64,000 bases of DNA from Flavobacterium pisciphilum (GTDB lineage: Bacteria > Bacteroidota > Bacteroidia > Flavobacteriales > Flavobacteriaceae): positions 3,224,001 to 3,288,000 of the forward strand of contig NZ_JAJJMO010000001.1 in NCBI RefSeq assembly GCF_020905345.1, in the 5' to 3' direction. Below are positions 17,889-26,757 of this stretch, piece by piece. A program made the position numbers and the translations under genes. Every line of letters begins with the position of its first letter. Within the stretch, counting starts at the first letter, position 1. The notes below the pieces were generated by a model, which saw only the letters and a list, made by a program, of their open reading frames with translations, did not search any database and was not told the DNA's origin.

Positions 17889-18893
17889 TTAAGGTACTTC
17901 AATTTCGTTTACAATTTTATTGATGATGTCTACAGAAGTTATATTTTCAGCCTCTGCTTCGTAAGTGATACCTACTCTGTGACGTAATACATCGTGTACA
18001 ACTGCACGAACATCTTCCGGTATTACATATCCACGACGTTTAATAAAAGCGTAACATTTAGCAGCATTGGCTAAGTTGATACTTCCACGTGGAGATGCTC
18101 CAAAACTGATAAGTGGTTTTAAATCGGCTAGTTTGTATTTTTCAGGGTAACGTGTTGCGAAAATAATATCTAGAATATATTTCTCTATCTTTTCGTCCAT
18201 ATAAACTTCACGAACAGCTTCTTGTGCACGTAAAATTTGGTCTACAGAAACAACAGGGTTTACTTTTTCGTAACTTCCTTTTAGATTCTGACGAATTACT
18301 AAACGCTCTTCATCCATTTTTGGATAGTCAATTACAGTTTTAAGCATAAAACGATCGACTTGCGCTTCTGGAAGTTGGTATGTTCCTTCTTGTTCAACAG
18401 GGTTTTGAGTTGCTAGTACTAAAAACGGACGATCTAGTTTAAAAGTAGTGTCCCCAATGGTAACTTGTTTTTCTTGCATCGCCTCCAAAAGTGCTGATTG
18501 TACTTTGGCTGGAGCACGGTTAATTTCATCGGCAAGGACAAAATTAGCGAAGATTGGTCCTTTTTTGATAGAAAATTCATTTTGCTTAATGTTGTAAATC
18601 ATCGTACCAACAACATCGGCAGGTAATAAGTCGGGTGTAAATTGAATACGGCTGAACGAACCTTGCACTGCCTGTGACAGTGTATTTATGGCAAGAGTTT
18701 TTGCTAATCCAGGAACTCCCTCTAGCAAAATATGGCCTTGACCAAGAAGTCCAATTAACAAACGTTCGACCATATGTTTCTGACCCACAATAACTTTGTT
18801 CATTTCCATTGTGAGAAGGTCTATAAAAGCACTTTCTCTTTCGATTTTTTCATTGATCGCTCTAATGTCTAAAGTCGTTGTATTTTCTTCCAT
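17889..18893 (-). CDS. moxR: MoxR-family AAA+ ATPase
   Basis: This 334-residue AAA+ ATPase is the first gene of the bat cluster. Walker A is GVPGLAKT (59-66). Walker B and the MoxR signature are in DEINRAPAKVQSALLEAMQEK, sensor 1 is ATQNPVEQEGTYQLPEAQ, and sensor 2 is GASPRGS. MoxR proteins work as chaperone-like ATPases for vWA-domain partners, which fits the DUF58, BatA and BatB proteins downstream. The ATG at 18893 is followed by a typical N-terminus. The upstream spacer to the divergent aldo/keto reductase gene is 212 bases. Confidence 0.95.
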   Translation of the reverse strand: MEENTTTLDIRAINEKIERESAFIDLLTMEMNKVIVGQKHMVERLLIGLLGQGHILLEGVPGLAKTLAINTLSQAVQGSFSRIQFTPDLLPADVVGTMIYNIKQNEFSIKKGPIFANFVLADEINRAPAKVQSALLEAMQEKQVTIGDTTFKLDRPFLVLATQNPVEQEGTYQLPEAQVDRFMLKTVIDYPKMDEERLVIRQNLKGSYEKVNPVVSVDQILRAQEAVREVYMDEKIEKYILDIIFATRYPEKYKLADLKPLISFGASPRGSINLANAAKCYAFIKRRGYVIPEDVRAVVHDVLRHRVGITYEAEAENITSVDIINKIVNEIEVP

Positions 18894-19105
18894 ATAAATA
18901 TTTTTAAAACCTTGAATTTAATGCCTTACTTTTGAGAGTGCAAATTGAATATTTTTTGAGAAGTAAGATGTTAAAGAATGGTTAAAACTTCAGACAAAGC
19001 TCTAATTTTAAGGACGAATTGTGATTCTATTTTTATATTTTTAAGAACTTTGATGATTATGCTTTAGAAAGCAAGATTTATTACTACAAATAATGTTATA
19101 TTACC

Positions 19106-19978
19106 ATGAGCAAAACACTATTATCGCCTATAATTGTGGGCACTATGAATTGGGGAGTTTGGGATAAAAACCTGAGTCCAAACGAAATGGAAAATCTTAT
19201 CCAAGTATGTTTAGAGAATAAAATAAGCACCTTTGACCTTGCTGATATTTATGGTTCCTATACCACCGAAGCTGATTTTGGAAAAGCATTCGCGGCAAGT
19301 AAAATCTCAAGAGAGAAATTACAACTGATTTCTAAGTGTGGAATTCAGATGATAGCCGAAAATAGAAAAAATACAATTAAGCATTACGACTATTCGAAAG
19401 AATATATCATTTGGTCTGTAGAAAATTCTTTGAAGAATCTAAAAACTGATTATTTAGATGTTTTTTTACTACATAGACCTAGCCCTTTAATGCAAGCTGA
19501 TGAAATCGCTGAAGCTATTGAAAAGCTTAGAACAGAGGGTAAAATTGTTGATTTTGGATTGTCAAATTTTACAACTTCACAGACAGAATTAATTCGTCAA
19601 AAAATAGAGGTTAGTTATAATCAAGTGCAATTCTCGGCTACAAATTTTGAACCGATGGTAGACGGTAGTTTTGATTATATGCAAATGCACGGAATTCGTC
19701 CGATGTCTTGGAATCCATTAGGTACTATTTTTAGAGAAGACAATAAAAAAACAAGAAGATTAAAGAAATTATTGGCAACATTGGTTTCTAAATATAGCTT
19801 AGGTTCAGATACTATTTTGCTAAGTTGGATTTTAAGTCATCCTGCAAAAGCTATTCCTATTGCTGGAACAGTAAATGTAGCTAGAATTCAAGCTTTGATG
19901 AAAGCTGTAGAGTTACAATTAGAAAAAGAAGATTGGTTTGCTATCTGGACAGAAAGCATGGGCGATGATGTGCCTTAA
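19106..19978 (+). CDS. aldo/keto reductase
   Basis: This is a NAD(P)H-dependent carbonyl reductase of 290 residues with a TIM-barrel fold, resembling E. coli YdhF-type enzymes. The catalytic tetrad is visible as Asp44 and Tyr49 in FDLADIYG, Lys77 in LISKCG and His123 in LLHRPSP. The cofactor-binding C-terminal part contains IPIAGT and the following NVARIQALMKA. The substrate is unknown. A same-strand SDR follows after 113 bases. Confidence 0.9.
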   Translation: MSKTLLSPIIVGTMNWGVWDKNLSPNEMENLIQVCLENKISTFDLADIYGSYTTEADFGKAFAASKISREKLQLISKCGIQMIAENRKNTIKHYDYSKEYIIWSVENSLKNLKTDYLDVFLLHRPSPLMQADEIAEAIEKLRTEGKIVDFGLSNFTTSQTELIRQKIEVSYNQVQFSATNFEPMVDGSFDYMQMHGIRPMSWNPLGTIFREDNKKTRRLKKLLATLVSKYSLGSDTILLSWILSHPAKAIPIAGTVNVARIQALMKAVELQLEKEDWFAIWTESMGDDVP

Positions 19979-20091
19979 ATTTTAGTTTACATTATTTTGA
20001 TTTCCAGATGTTATAAATTAAAAATAAACACATAGAAATATAGTTTTCTAGAAATAAAATCAATATTTCTATGTGTTAAAAATAAAAGAGA

Positions 20092-20847
20092 ATGAAAAAA
20101 ACAGCTTTAATAACTGGAGCAACAAGTGGTATAGGTAAAGCTACAGCACAAATATTAGCCAAAAACAATTATAAAGTTATTCTTTGCGGAAGAAGACAAG
20201 ATCGATTGACAGAGCTGGAGAAAGAACTTTCAGAATATACTGAAGTGCATATTTTAGCATTTGATGTTCGTGATAAAAAAGCCGTTTTAGAGTGCATTGG
20301 TTCGTTGCCAGAGTCGTTTTCTGATATTGATGTTCTTATTAATAATGCAGGAAATGCACATGGATTGGATCCGATTCAAACTGGTGATTTAGAGGATTGG
20401 GATGCTATGATTGATATAAATGTGAAAGGACTTTTATATGTTTCTAAAGCGATTATACCACAAATGACTGCAAGAAAATCTGGGCATATTATCAATATTG
20501 GATCTACTGCTGCCAAAGAAGTATATCCTAACGGGAATGTGTATTGTGGTACAAAACACGCTGTTGATGCTATTAGTCAAGGAATGCGCATAGATTTGAA
20601 TCCATTCGGAATAAAAGTAGGAGCAATTCACCCAGGGATGGTTGAAACGGAATTTAGTGAAGTGCGTTTTAAAGGAGATGCCGATAGAGCTTCTAATGTT
20701 TATAAAGGATTTACTCCACTACAAGCGGAAGATATTGCTGATATTATTCATTTTGTGGTTTCAAGACCGTATCATGTGAATATTGCCGATTTGGTTGTTA
20801 TGAGTACGGCTCAAGCTTCATCGACAATCGTTAATAAAAATATTTAA
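20092..20847 (+). CDS. short-chain dehydrogenase/reductase
   Basis: This is a classical SDR of 251 residues. The cofactor motif TGATSGIGKATA is at residues 8-19, NNAG is near residue 83, and the catalytic serine is in NIGSTAAKE. The Tyr-Lys pair is in YCGTKHAV. Cofactor loop GRRQDR suggests NADPH. It resembles YdfG-type 3-hydroxy acid dehydrogenases (serine or 3-hydroxypropionate oxidation), but substrate is not certain. Confidence 0.88.
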   Translation: MKKTALITGATSGIGKATAQILAKNNYKVILCGRRQDRLTELEKELSEYTEVHILAFDVRDKKAVLECIGSLPESFSDIDVLINNAGNAHGLDPIQTGDLEDWDAMIDINVKGLLYVSKAIIPQMTARKSGHIINIGSTAAKEVYPNGNVYCGTKHAVDAISQGMRIDLNPFGIKVGAIHPGMVETEFSEVRFKGDADRASNVYKGFTPLQAEDIADIIHFVVSRPYHVNIADLVVMSTAQASSTIVNKNI

Positions 20848-20854
20848 TACATTT

Positions 20855-20922
20855 TTAGATTATTAGACTTCTTAGAGTCATAGATTTGTAATTGTCTAGA
20901 AATCGGAAGTCCAATAATCTAA
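20855..20922. repeat. 17-base inverted repeat, dispersed element
   Basis: TTAGATTATTAGACTTC (20855-20871) is complementary, with one mismatch, to 20906-20922. The arms repeat the string found at 16921-16940. It lies between the SDR gene and the AlbA_2 gene, and may be a transcript-end structure or a small repeat element. Confidence 0.55.
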
Positions 20923-20935
20923 CAAGTTTAATTCT

Positions 20936-22081
20936 ATGATTAATAAGCGCCTTTTAATAAAAAATTTGCTCGCACATAATGATGAGAGTAGTTTTTATGA
21001 TAAAAAAAGGCAATTGAATTTGCATTCTCGTGAAGGGAAAGCTAAGTTTTTAAAACACATTTGTGCGTTATCCAATTCTAATCCAACGAATAATTCTTAT
21101 ATAGTTGTAGGGGTTGAGGATCATGATAATGAGATTGTAGGGGATGATTTTTTTGACGATAGTAGAATTCAGAATCTAGTCAATGCTTTTCTTGAAAATC
21201 CACCAAAAATTCAATATGAAAATGTACCTTTTCCGAATCTTCCAAAGGATAAGGTAGTAGGATTAGTTACAATTAAACCTAAAAGAAAAGTATCTTATTT
21301 TAAAAAAGGAATTCATACCATTATTGCCAATAGCGTTTTTATTAGGCGAGGAAGTAATTCGGTTCCAGTTGAAGAAGGAGAAGTTGAGAAAAATTATCAG
21401 AATACTGAGACGGTAATCGGAATCGAAAATAATTCACGCAATAGTATAGAGTATACGTTAGACGGTGTAATTGATTTTATGAATTTTCGACATAAAGATA
21501 TGTCGCCAAAGTATAAAGTTTTCAAAGAGTTATTTGTGATTTGTTGGGCTGGTGTTCCGAATAAATCTCGTGATAAAACATTTTTATCCAGAGTAGATAT
21601 CGAATTGATAAACGAACAAATCAAGCTGTTTTATTCCGCTCAGGATGTGGTTACCATTACTTATAATGAGGATACTTTTACTATTCTTGAATACGTTCCG
21701 TTAGGACTAAATGATAAAACTAGTTATTATCCGTTGGAGCAACAAACTATTCATTTTTTTGATAACGGTTATTATAAAATTGATAGAGAAATACTTTTTC
21801 AGCCACCGGAGTTTAATAGAAAAATGCTGTTTCATATATATAATTCCAATATCGCATTACTAGCCAAATTACAAAAAGGACAGGTCTTGTCTAATCGAGA
21901 AATGTTAGACTTAGAGAATTTGCCTTCTACTTTTATGATTTGTTATCTCAATGGTTTTGAAGATGCTAAGCAAAAATTAATTGATGCAAAGCTACTTTTA
22001 AAGCCTTTTACACAGGTTTATCTATCTTTTAAAGAAGCTTTACGAATCTTGCGAAAGATGAAATATGATGTAGTGCAGTAA
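20936..22081 (+). CDS. ATP-binding protein with AlbA_2 (Schlafen-like) domain
   Basis: This 381-residue protein has an N-terminal AlbA_2 domain at about 15-135, recognised by LHSREGKAKFLKHICALSNS and the following YIVVGVEDHDNEIVG. This domain binds nucleic acid or nucleotides and is often found in putative transcriptional regulators and in stress or defence contexts. The C-terminal 240 residues have no familiar domain; they lack an obvious helix-turn-helix, unlike many AlbA_2 regulators. It stands alone between an SDR gene and a convergent lipoprotein gene. Confidence 0.8.
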   Translation: MINKRLLIKNLLAHNDESSFYDKKRQLNLHSREGKAKFLKHICALSNSNPTNNSYIVVGVEDHDNEIVGDDFFDDSRIQNLVNAFLENPPKIQYENVPFPNLPKDKVVGLVTIKPKRKVSYFKKGIHTIIANSVFIRRGSNSVPVEEGEVEKNYQNTETVIGIENNSRNSIEYTLDGVIDFMNFRHKDMSPKYKVFKELFVICWAGVPNKSRDKTFLSRVDIELINEQIKLFYSAQDVVTITYNEDTFTILEYVPLGLNDKTSYYPLEQQTIHFFDNGYYKIDREILFQPPEFNRKMLFHIYNSNIALLAKLQKGQVLSNREMLDLENLPSTFMICYLNGFEDAKQKLIDAKLLLKPFTQVYLSFKEALRILRKMKYDVVQ

Positions 22082-22107
22082 TATTTTTTTTTATTTTAAA
22101 GAGTTAA

Positions 22108-22851
22108 TTATTTAAAAGCCAAGTAGCTACTAACTTTTTCATAAGGTAATAGTAATTCTTTTGGACCATCAGCATACGAAGCGACTTCATAAGAATTGTA
22201 ATAAAGTAATAGTCCTTCTTTTGTGTAAAAAATATTTAAAGGCAGATTGAATTTTTCATTTTCAAACATTAAGCCAGTCGCATTAATACTTCCGGTAGCA
22301 GGAATTTTATATTTTGCTCTGAATTGTTTTTCTGCAAAAGTTTTAAAATCTTTTTCGTTTACAAATAATTGGTTATTTGTAATTGTTTTTCCTGTTTTTG
22401 GATTAAATAATAAAGAACGGTATCCTTGGTAGCCATGAGCGCCACCAGTAAAGGTGTAGTGATTAATTTTTATGTTTAAGATACTATCTGACTGGTACTC
22501 TACATTGCCTTCAATTTTGGCTTCCCAGCCGAATTTGTCATCAGGGAATTTTTTATGCATCTCTTCATAAGAGTCAATAAAGGAAGTTGTTAAGTTATTG
22601 TAGTCAGTGGATTCAAAAGGTTTTTCTCCAAAATAAACGATTTCTTTTAAAACAGAAAACACTTTTTTATTAATACTATCTGCTGCGATTGGAGCATTTT
22701 GAGCAATTGGAATTTTTAAGCTAATTTGTGGACAATTGCTTTTACAAGGTAAAGTCGATTTCTTTTCAAACGTTTGTTCTTTAAACGAAAGTTCTCTAGT
22801 GCAACTTGTTAAAACAAAAAAGGTTACGAGTAAAAAAGTATAATGTCTCAT
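22108..22851 (-). CDS. DUF3298/DUF4163-domain lipoprotein (RsiV-like)
   Basis: This 247-residue predicted lipoprotein has a signal ending LTSC (Cys17). The central region (about 40-150) resembles DUF4163 and the C-terminal region (about 155-240) DUF3298, with the typical GGAHGYQGYRSLLFNPKTGK motif. This architecture occurs in RsiV-type lysozyme-binding proteins and in many stand-alone envelope proteins. Here there is no sigma factor gene next to it, so an anti-sigma role is not supported. It is divergent from the trans-sulfuration gene. Confidence 0.8.
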   Translation of the reverse strand: MRHYTFLLVTFFVLTSCTRELSFKEQTFEKKSTLPCKSNCPQISLKIPIAQNAPIAADSINKKVFSVLKEIVYFGEKPFESTDYNNLTTSFIDSYEEMHKKFPDDKFGWEAKIEGNVEYQSDSILNIKINHYTFTGGAHGYQGYRSLLFNPKTGKTITNNQLFVNEKDFKTFAEKQFRAKYKIPATGSINATGLMFENEKFNLPLNIFYTKEGLLLYYNSYEVASYADGPKELLLPYEKVSSYLAFK

Positions 22852-22892
22852 CTTGAAAATGTTAATTAATTACAAAGGTATTAACTTGTAAC

Positions 22893-22922
22893 TTGATTAA
22901 AATAAATTAAAGGGTAAATTTG
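22893..22922 (+). promoter_or_regulatory. Bacteroidota-type promoter of the trans-sulfuration gene
   Basis: A TTG at 22893-22895 is separated by exactly 19 bases from TAAATTTG at 22915-22922, a full match to TTG-N19-TAnnTTTG. The expected transcript start leaves a leader of roughly 27 bases, too short for a SAM riboswitch. Confidence 0.75.
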
Positions 22923-22955
22923 TAAAACATTTTAGAGTTACAAAAATATAAAGAT

Positions 22956-24098
22956 ATGAAATTCAATACAAAAGTTATACATGGTGGACAGCATCATGAT
23001 CCAAGTACAGGAGCAGTAATGCCTCCAGTATATCAAACATCGACATTTATTCAAACAAGCCCAGGACAGCCTTTAGGAGATTATGAGTATAGTAGAGCTT
23101 CAAATCCTACTAGAACAGCTCTTGAAAATGCTTTGGCTAGTATTGAAAATGGAACACGTGGATTGGCTTTTTCATCAGGATTGGCTGCCACTGATTGTAT
23201 TTTACGTTCATTTAAAGCAGGTGATGAAATCATTGCTATGGATGACTTATACGGAGGGACATATCGTATGTTTACTCGTATTTATAAAGATTCAGGAATA
23301 AAATTCCATTTTGTAGATATGAATGATATCGCAAAATTTAAGTCTTTGATAAACGAAAATACAAAGTTGGTTTGGGTAGAAACTCCAACTAACCCATTAA
23401 TGAAGTTGGCAGACATTCAAGAGATTGCTAAAATCACTAAAGAGAAAAAAATATTGTTTGCAGTAGATAATACTTTTGCAACACCATATTTACAAAAACC
23501 TCTTGATTTAGGAGCAGATATTGTAATGCATTCTGCAACTAAATATTTAGGAGGACATTCAGATGTTATTGCAGGAGCTTTAATTGTAAAAGATGAGGCT
23601 TTGGGAGATCAATTGCATTTTCAGCAATTTGCTACTGGTGCAACTCTAGGCCCAATGGATAGTTTCTTGGTTTTGAGAGGAATTAAAACACTTCATTTAC
23701 GTGTGCAAAGACATTGTGAAAATGGAGAAAAAGTGGTTGAATTTTTAAGCAATCATCCTAAAATAGCTACTGTTTATTATCCAGGTTTACCTAGTCATCC
23801 GTTTCATGAAATTGCCAAAAAGCAAATGAAAGCTTTCGGAGGAATGGTTTCTTTTACTTTTGTTTCGGGTAAAAAAGAAGATTCGATTGACTTTTTAGAA
23901 AAATTAAAAGTATTTACTTTGGCCGAATCGCTAGGAGGTGTAGAGTCTTTAGCAAATCATCCTGCTTTAATGACACATGCTTCGATTCCGGCAGATAAGA
24001 GAAAAGAAGTTGGAATTACGGATGATTTAGTTCGATTAAGTGTTGGTATAGAAGATGCAGAAGATTTAATTGCGGATTTGAAACAAGCTTTAGAATAA
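22956..24098 (+). CDS. trans-sulfuration PLP enzyme (cystathionine gamma-synthase/lyase type)
   Basis: This 380-residue fold-type I PLP enzyme acts in methionine/cysteine exchange. The PLP lysine is Lys196 in HSATKYLGGHSD. The N-terminus has YQTSTF and YEYSRASNPTR, and ETPTNP and AVDNTFATP are also typical of the Cys/Met metabolism family. Cystathionine gamma-synthase and gamma-lyase cannot be told apart safely by eye. It has its own strong promoter and a strong bidirectional terminator. Confidence 0.9.
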   Translation: MKFNTKVIHGGQHHDPSTGAVMPPVYQTSTFIQTSPGQPLGDYEYSRASNPTRTALENALASIENGTRGLAFSSGLAATDCILRSFKAGDEIIAMDDLYGGTYRMFTRIYKDSGIKFHFVDMNDIAKFKSLINENTKLVWVETPTNPLMKLADIQEIAKITKEKKILFAVDNTFATPYLQKPLDLGADIVMHSATKYLGGHSDVIAGALIVKDEALGDQLHFQQFATGATLGPMDSFLVLRGIKTLHLRVQRHCENGEKVVEFLSNHPKIATVYYPGLPSHPFHEIAKKQMKAFGGMVSFTFVSGKKEDSIDFLEKLKVFTLAESLGGVESLANHPALMTHASIPADKRKEVGITDDLVRLSVGIEDAEDLIADLKQALE

Positions 24099-24116
24099 TA
24101 AATAAGCTTAAAATAT

Positions 24117-24150
24117 AAAAACCCCAACATTTATTAAATGTTGGGGTTTT
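24117..24150. terminator. bidirectional terminator
   Basis: AAAACCCCAACATTT pairs with AAATGTTGGGGTTTT around a very small loop, with A and T tracts at the two ends. It serves both the trans-sulfuration gene and the convergent barrel gene. Confidence 0.92.
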
Positions 24151-24168
24151 GTTTTATATGTGATGTTT

Positions 24169-24963
24169 TTAAAAATCTAGGTAGTATACATATCCAAAAT
24201 TAAACCAGATTTGATTGTCATTGGATTTGTTCTCTTTATATATGTCTTTGTTTGGGTTTAGTCCATCAATCCAGTCAGAGTTGTAATATTGAAATCTGAC
24301 CTCGAATAATAAATCATGTAAAGGAGCTAATTTATAATGTACTCCAGCTCCATAGGTAACTGATAAAACGGTTCCTCTTTGGCTAGAAAAACCATATTTA
24401 TGTCCATCTGAAGGGGTTAGGTATTTGTAAAAAGTACTTGCGGTATTTCCTAAGGGACCCAACGTTGAACTCACTTTGGTGTTGTAATAACTAAACTGAA
24501 CTCCTGCACTTATATAAGGGCTAAATCCTCCAATAGTATTTTCATAAGCATGTATTCTCATGAATGGAGAATATTCTAATTGGAAACCAACATTCGCTAA
24601 TGTTGATTTTCCGCTCATAGCTTTGAGTTGTTTAACACCAAGTTTGTTAGGGTTGCCATCTACAGTTGCTCCAAAATGTTCTAAATTGGTTTGGTTGAAT
24701 GAAATTTCAGAACGAACTTTAAAGTGTTCATTAAAATAATTTTCTCGTCTAGAATTGTATGAAAAGTTTAAAAAATGGACAAGACCAATACCGAATCCTG
24801 TGTTTCCAACATTAGTTGAAAAATCATCTCTTTGCCCATAATCAGACTTGAATGAAATAGGTCCGGCTATAACGCCGATTTCATGTGCCAGTCTAGATTG
24901 GGCCTCTAAATTGTGTGAAAAAATAAACGAAATTAATAATGATATTATTGTGCTTTTTAACAT
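24169..24963 (-). CDS. outer-membrane beta-barrel protein, THC0290_0291-like
   Basis: This 264-residue protein has a signal peptide (STIISLLISFIFSHNLEAQ), then SRLAHEIGVIAGPISFKSDYG, a start I associate with a Flavobacteriaceae family named THC0290_0291. The rest alternates polar and hydrophobic residues as in an 8- to 12-strand barrel and ends with an aromatic residue (IWFNFGYVYYLDF), the usual Bam recognition end. It may be a small outer-membrane porin or structural protein. No functional data can be read from it. Confidence 0.7.
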   Translation of the reverse strand: MLKSTIISLLISFIFSHNLEAQSRLAHEIGVIAGPISFKSDYGQRDDFSTNVGNTGFGIGLVHFLNFSYNSRRENYFNEHFKVRSEISFNQTNLEHFGATVDGNPNKLGVKQLKAMSGKSTLANVGFQLEYSPFMRIHAYENTIGGFSPYISAGVQFSYYNTKVSSTLGPLGNTASTFYKYLTPSDGHKYGFSSQRGTVLSVTYGAGVHYKLAPLHDLLFEVRFQYYNSDWIDGLNPNKDIYKENKSNDNQIWFNFGYVYYLDF

Positions 24964-25186
24964 TCTGTTTAATTTTCTAATCCGGGCAAAGATATAAATA
25001 TCTCTAAGAAATCATAAAATTTTCAAAAAAAATATAATTAGTAAGAAGTGTGTCTTTTTGTCTTGAAAACTATAACGTTTTCGTGTAAGACATTGCTTTA
25101 AAAATATGTATTTTAAAAAATTGGTATTAATAACATAATTCTACTTATAAATTGCGAAATAATAAGCCCAATTTCTTTATTAGATG

Positions 25187-25194
25187 TATATTTG
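25187..25194 (+). promoter_or_regulatory. -7 element of gdhA
   Basis: TATATTTG matches the Bacteroidota -7 consensus TAnnTTTG exactly and lies 92 bases before the gdhA ATG. No TTG is at the expected distance upstream, so an activator may be needed. Confidence 0.5.
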
Positions 25195-25196
25195 TG

Positions 25197-25241
25197 CAAA
25201 ATAACAAAAGACAACTTTTATGTGAGTTTTTTGTTATTTTG
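25197..25241. promoter_or_regulatory. perfect 13-base inverted repeat in the gdhA leader
   Basis: CAAAATAACAAAA (25197-25209) is the exact complement of TTTTGTTATTTTG (25229-25241) with 19 bases between. It starts within a few bases of the expected transcription start. It could be a regulator-binding palindrome or a 5' RNA hairpin acting on gdhA. Confidence 0.55.
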
Positions 25242-25286
25242 GTTGAGTAAATAATAAGATTAATTTATTTGATAATTTTTTATAAA

Positions 25287-26630
25287 ATGAAACAAAAAAT
25301 AAATGAATTTATGGCTCTTGTAGAGTCAAAAAATCCAAACGAACCTGAATTCATTCAAGCAGTTAGAGAATTTGCTGAAACAGTAATTCCATTCATTGCT
25401 GAACAAAAAAAATATGATGGGAAGAATTTACTTCTTAGAATTGCAGAGCCAGAACGTTCTATCATCTTTAGAGTTCCGTGGGTTGATGATAAAGGAGAAA
25501 TTATAGTAAATAGAGGATTCAGAATTCAGATGAATTCAGCAATCGGACCATATAAAGGAGGAATTAGATTTCACCATACAGTAAATTTATCAGTTTTAAA
25601 GTTTTTGGCTTTTGAACAAGTTTTCAAAAACAGTTTAACAACACTTCCTATGGGAGGTGGAAAAGGTGGTTCTGATTTTGATCCAGAAGGAAAATCAGAT
25701 GGTGAGATTATGCGTTTTTGCCAATCATTTATGACAGAATTATGTCGTCATATTGGACCAGATTTAGACGTTCCTGCAGGAGATATTGGAGTAGGAGCTA
25801 GAGAAATTGGATACTTATTTGGTCAATACAAAAGAATCAAAAATGAGTTTACAGGAGTTTTAACTGGTAAAGGAATTGCTTATGGTGGTTCATTAATCAG
25901 ACCAGAAGCTACTGGATACGGTGTGGTATATTTTACGGATCAAATGTTGCGTACTATCGGACATGAGATTAAAGGAAAAAGAGTTGCGATTTCTGGTTTC
26001 GGAAACGTTGCTTGGGGAGTAGCTTTGAAGATAAATGAATTAGGTGGAAAATTGGTAACAATTTCTGGGCCTGATGGATATATTTATGATGAAGAGGGAA
26101 TCTCTGGAGAGAAAATCGAACATATGGTCGAAATGAGAGCTAGTGGAAATAACAGAGCAGAAATGTATGTTAAGAAATATCCAAATGCTCAATTCCATAA
26201 AGGAAAAAGCCCATGGGAAGTAAAAGTGGATATTGCTATTCCTTGTGCTACTCAAAATGAATTGAACGAAGAAGATGCTAAGAAATTAATTGCAAATGGA
26301 GTTTTATGTGTTACTGAAGCAGCGAATATGCCATGTACACTTGATGCAATAAAACAATTTGTAGGTAAAAAAGTTCTTTTTGCGCCAGGAAAAGCTGCAA
26401 ACGCAGGTGGGGTTGCTGCATCTGGATTAGAAATGACTCAAAACTCAATTCGTTTAAACTGGACTAGTGAAGAAGTTGATCTTAGACTAAAAGATATAAT
26501 GGTAGGAATTCATAACCAATGTAAGAAATACGGTGTTGGTGCAGATGGTTACGTAAATTATGTTAAAGGTGCTAATATTGCTGGATTTGTAAAAGTAGCA
26601 GATGCTATGCTTGCTCAAGGAGTAGTATAG
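25287..26630 (+). CDS. gdhA: NADP-dependent glutamate dehydrogenase
   Basis: This enzyme makes glutamate from 2-oxoglutarate and ammonium. The 447 residues from the ATG at 25287 equal the length of the E. coli hexameric enzyme; a TTG six codons upstream is open but adds residues foreign to the family. The active-site Lys lies in LPMGGGKGGSDFDP, the catalytic Asp in DVPAGDIGVGAREIGY, and the nucleotide-binding fold in VAISGFGNVAWG. It has its own long leader and a strong terminator, so it is a single-gene unit. Confidence 0.97.
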   Translation: MKQKINEFMALVESKNPNEPEFIQAVREFAETVIPFIAEQKKYDGKNLLLRIAEPERSIIFRVPWVDDKGEIIVNRGFRIQMNSAIGPYKGGIRFHHTVNLSVLKFLAFEQVFKNSLTTLPMGGGKGGSDFDPEGKSDGEIMRFCQSFMTELCRHIGPDLDVPAGDIGVGAREIGYLFGQYKRIKNEFTGVLTGKGIAYGGSLIRPEATGYGVVYFTDQMLRTIGHEIKGKRVAISGFGNVAWGVALKINELGGKLVTISGPDGYIYDEEGISGEKIEHMVEMRASGNNRAEMYVKKYPNAQFHKGKSPWEVKVDIAIPCATQNELNEEDAKKLIANGVLCVTEAANMPCTLDAIKQFVGKKVLFAPGKAANAGGVAASGLEMTQNSIRLNWTSEEVDLRLKDIMVGIHNQCKKYGVGADGYVNYVKGANIAGFVKVADAMLAQGVV

Positions 26631-26648
26631 TTTTTATATACAATTAAG

Positions 26649-26686
26649 ATGCCTCCATTCGAGTTTCGAATAGGAGGCATTTTTTA
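26649..26686 (+). terminator. gdhA terminator
   Basis: ATGCCTCC (26649-26656) pairs with GGAGGCAT (26673-26680), extended inside by ATTCGA/TCGAAT, and is followed by a run of T. It ends the gdhA transcript. Confidence 0.9.
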
Positions 26687-26724
26687 TTTATAGTATATCG
26701 AAATCCAAATACTCTCGTTTGTAT

Positions 26725-26732
26725 TATATTTG
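26725..26732 (+). promoter_or_regulatory. -7 element of porZ
   Basis: TATATTTG matches the -7 consensus and sits 26 bases before the porZ start, leaving a leader of about 18 bases. No TTG is at the usual -33 spacing. Confidence 0.5.
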
Positions 26733-26757
26733 TGAAACCAATTGTTAGGTATAAATA

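Larger units (their letters stand above)
24964..25286. other. AT-rich spacer with the gdhA control region
   Basis: This is a 323-base gene-free stretch between the divergent barrel gene and gdhA. The barrel-proximal part shows no clear element. The gdhA-proximal part holds a TATATTTG -7 element (25187-25194) and a perfect 13-base inverted repeat that would fall at the start of the transcript. Confidence 0.7.

Noticed and set aside
20936..22081. Anti-phage defence gene because of the Schlafen-like AlbA_2 domain
   Set aside because: It is a single gene with ordinary metabolic neighbours; no nuclease, toxin or mobile-element genes surround it.
22861..22955. SAM riboswitch before the trans-sulfuration gene
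   Set aside because: The promoter leaves a leader of only about 27 bases, too short for any known SAM aptamer.
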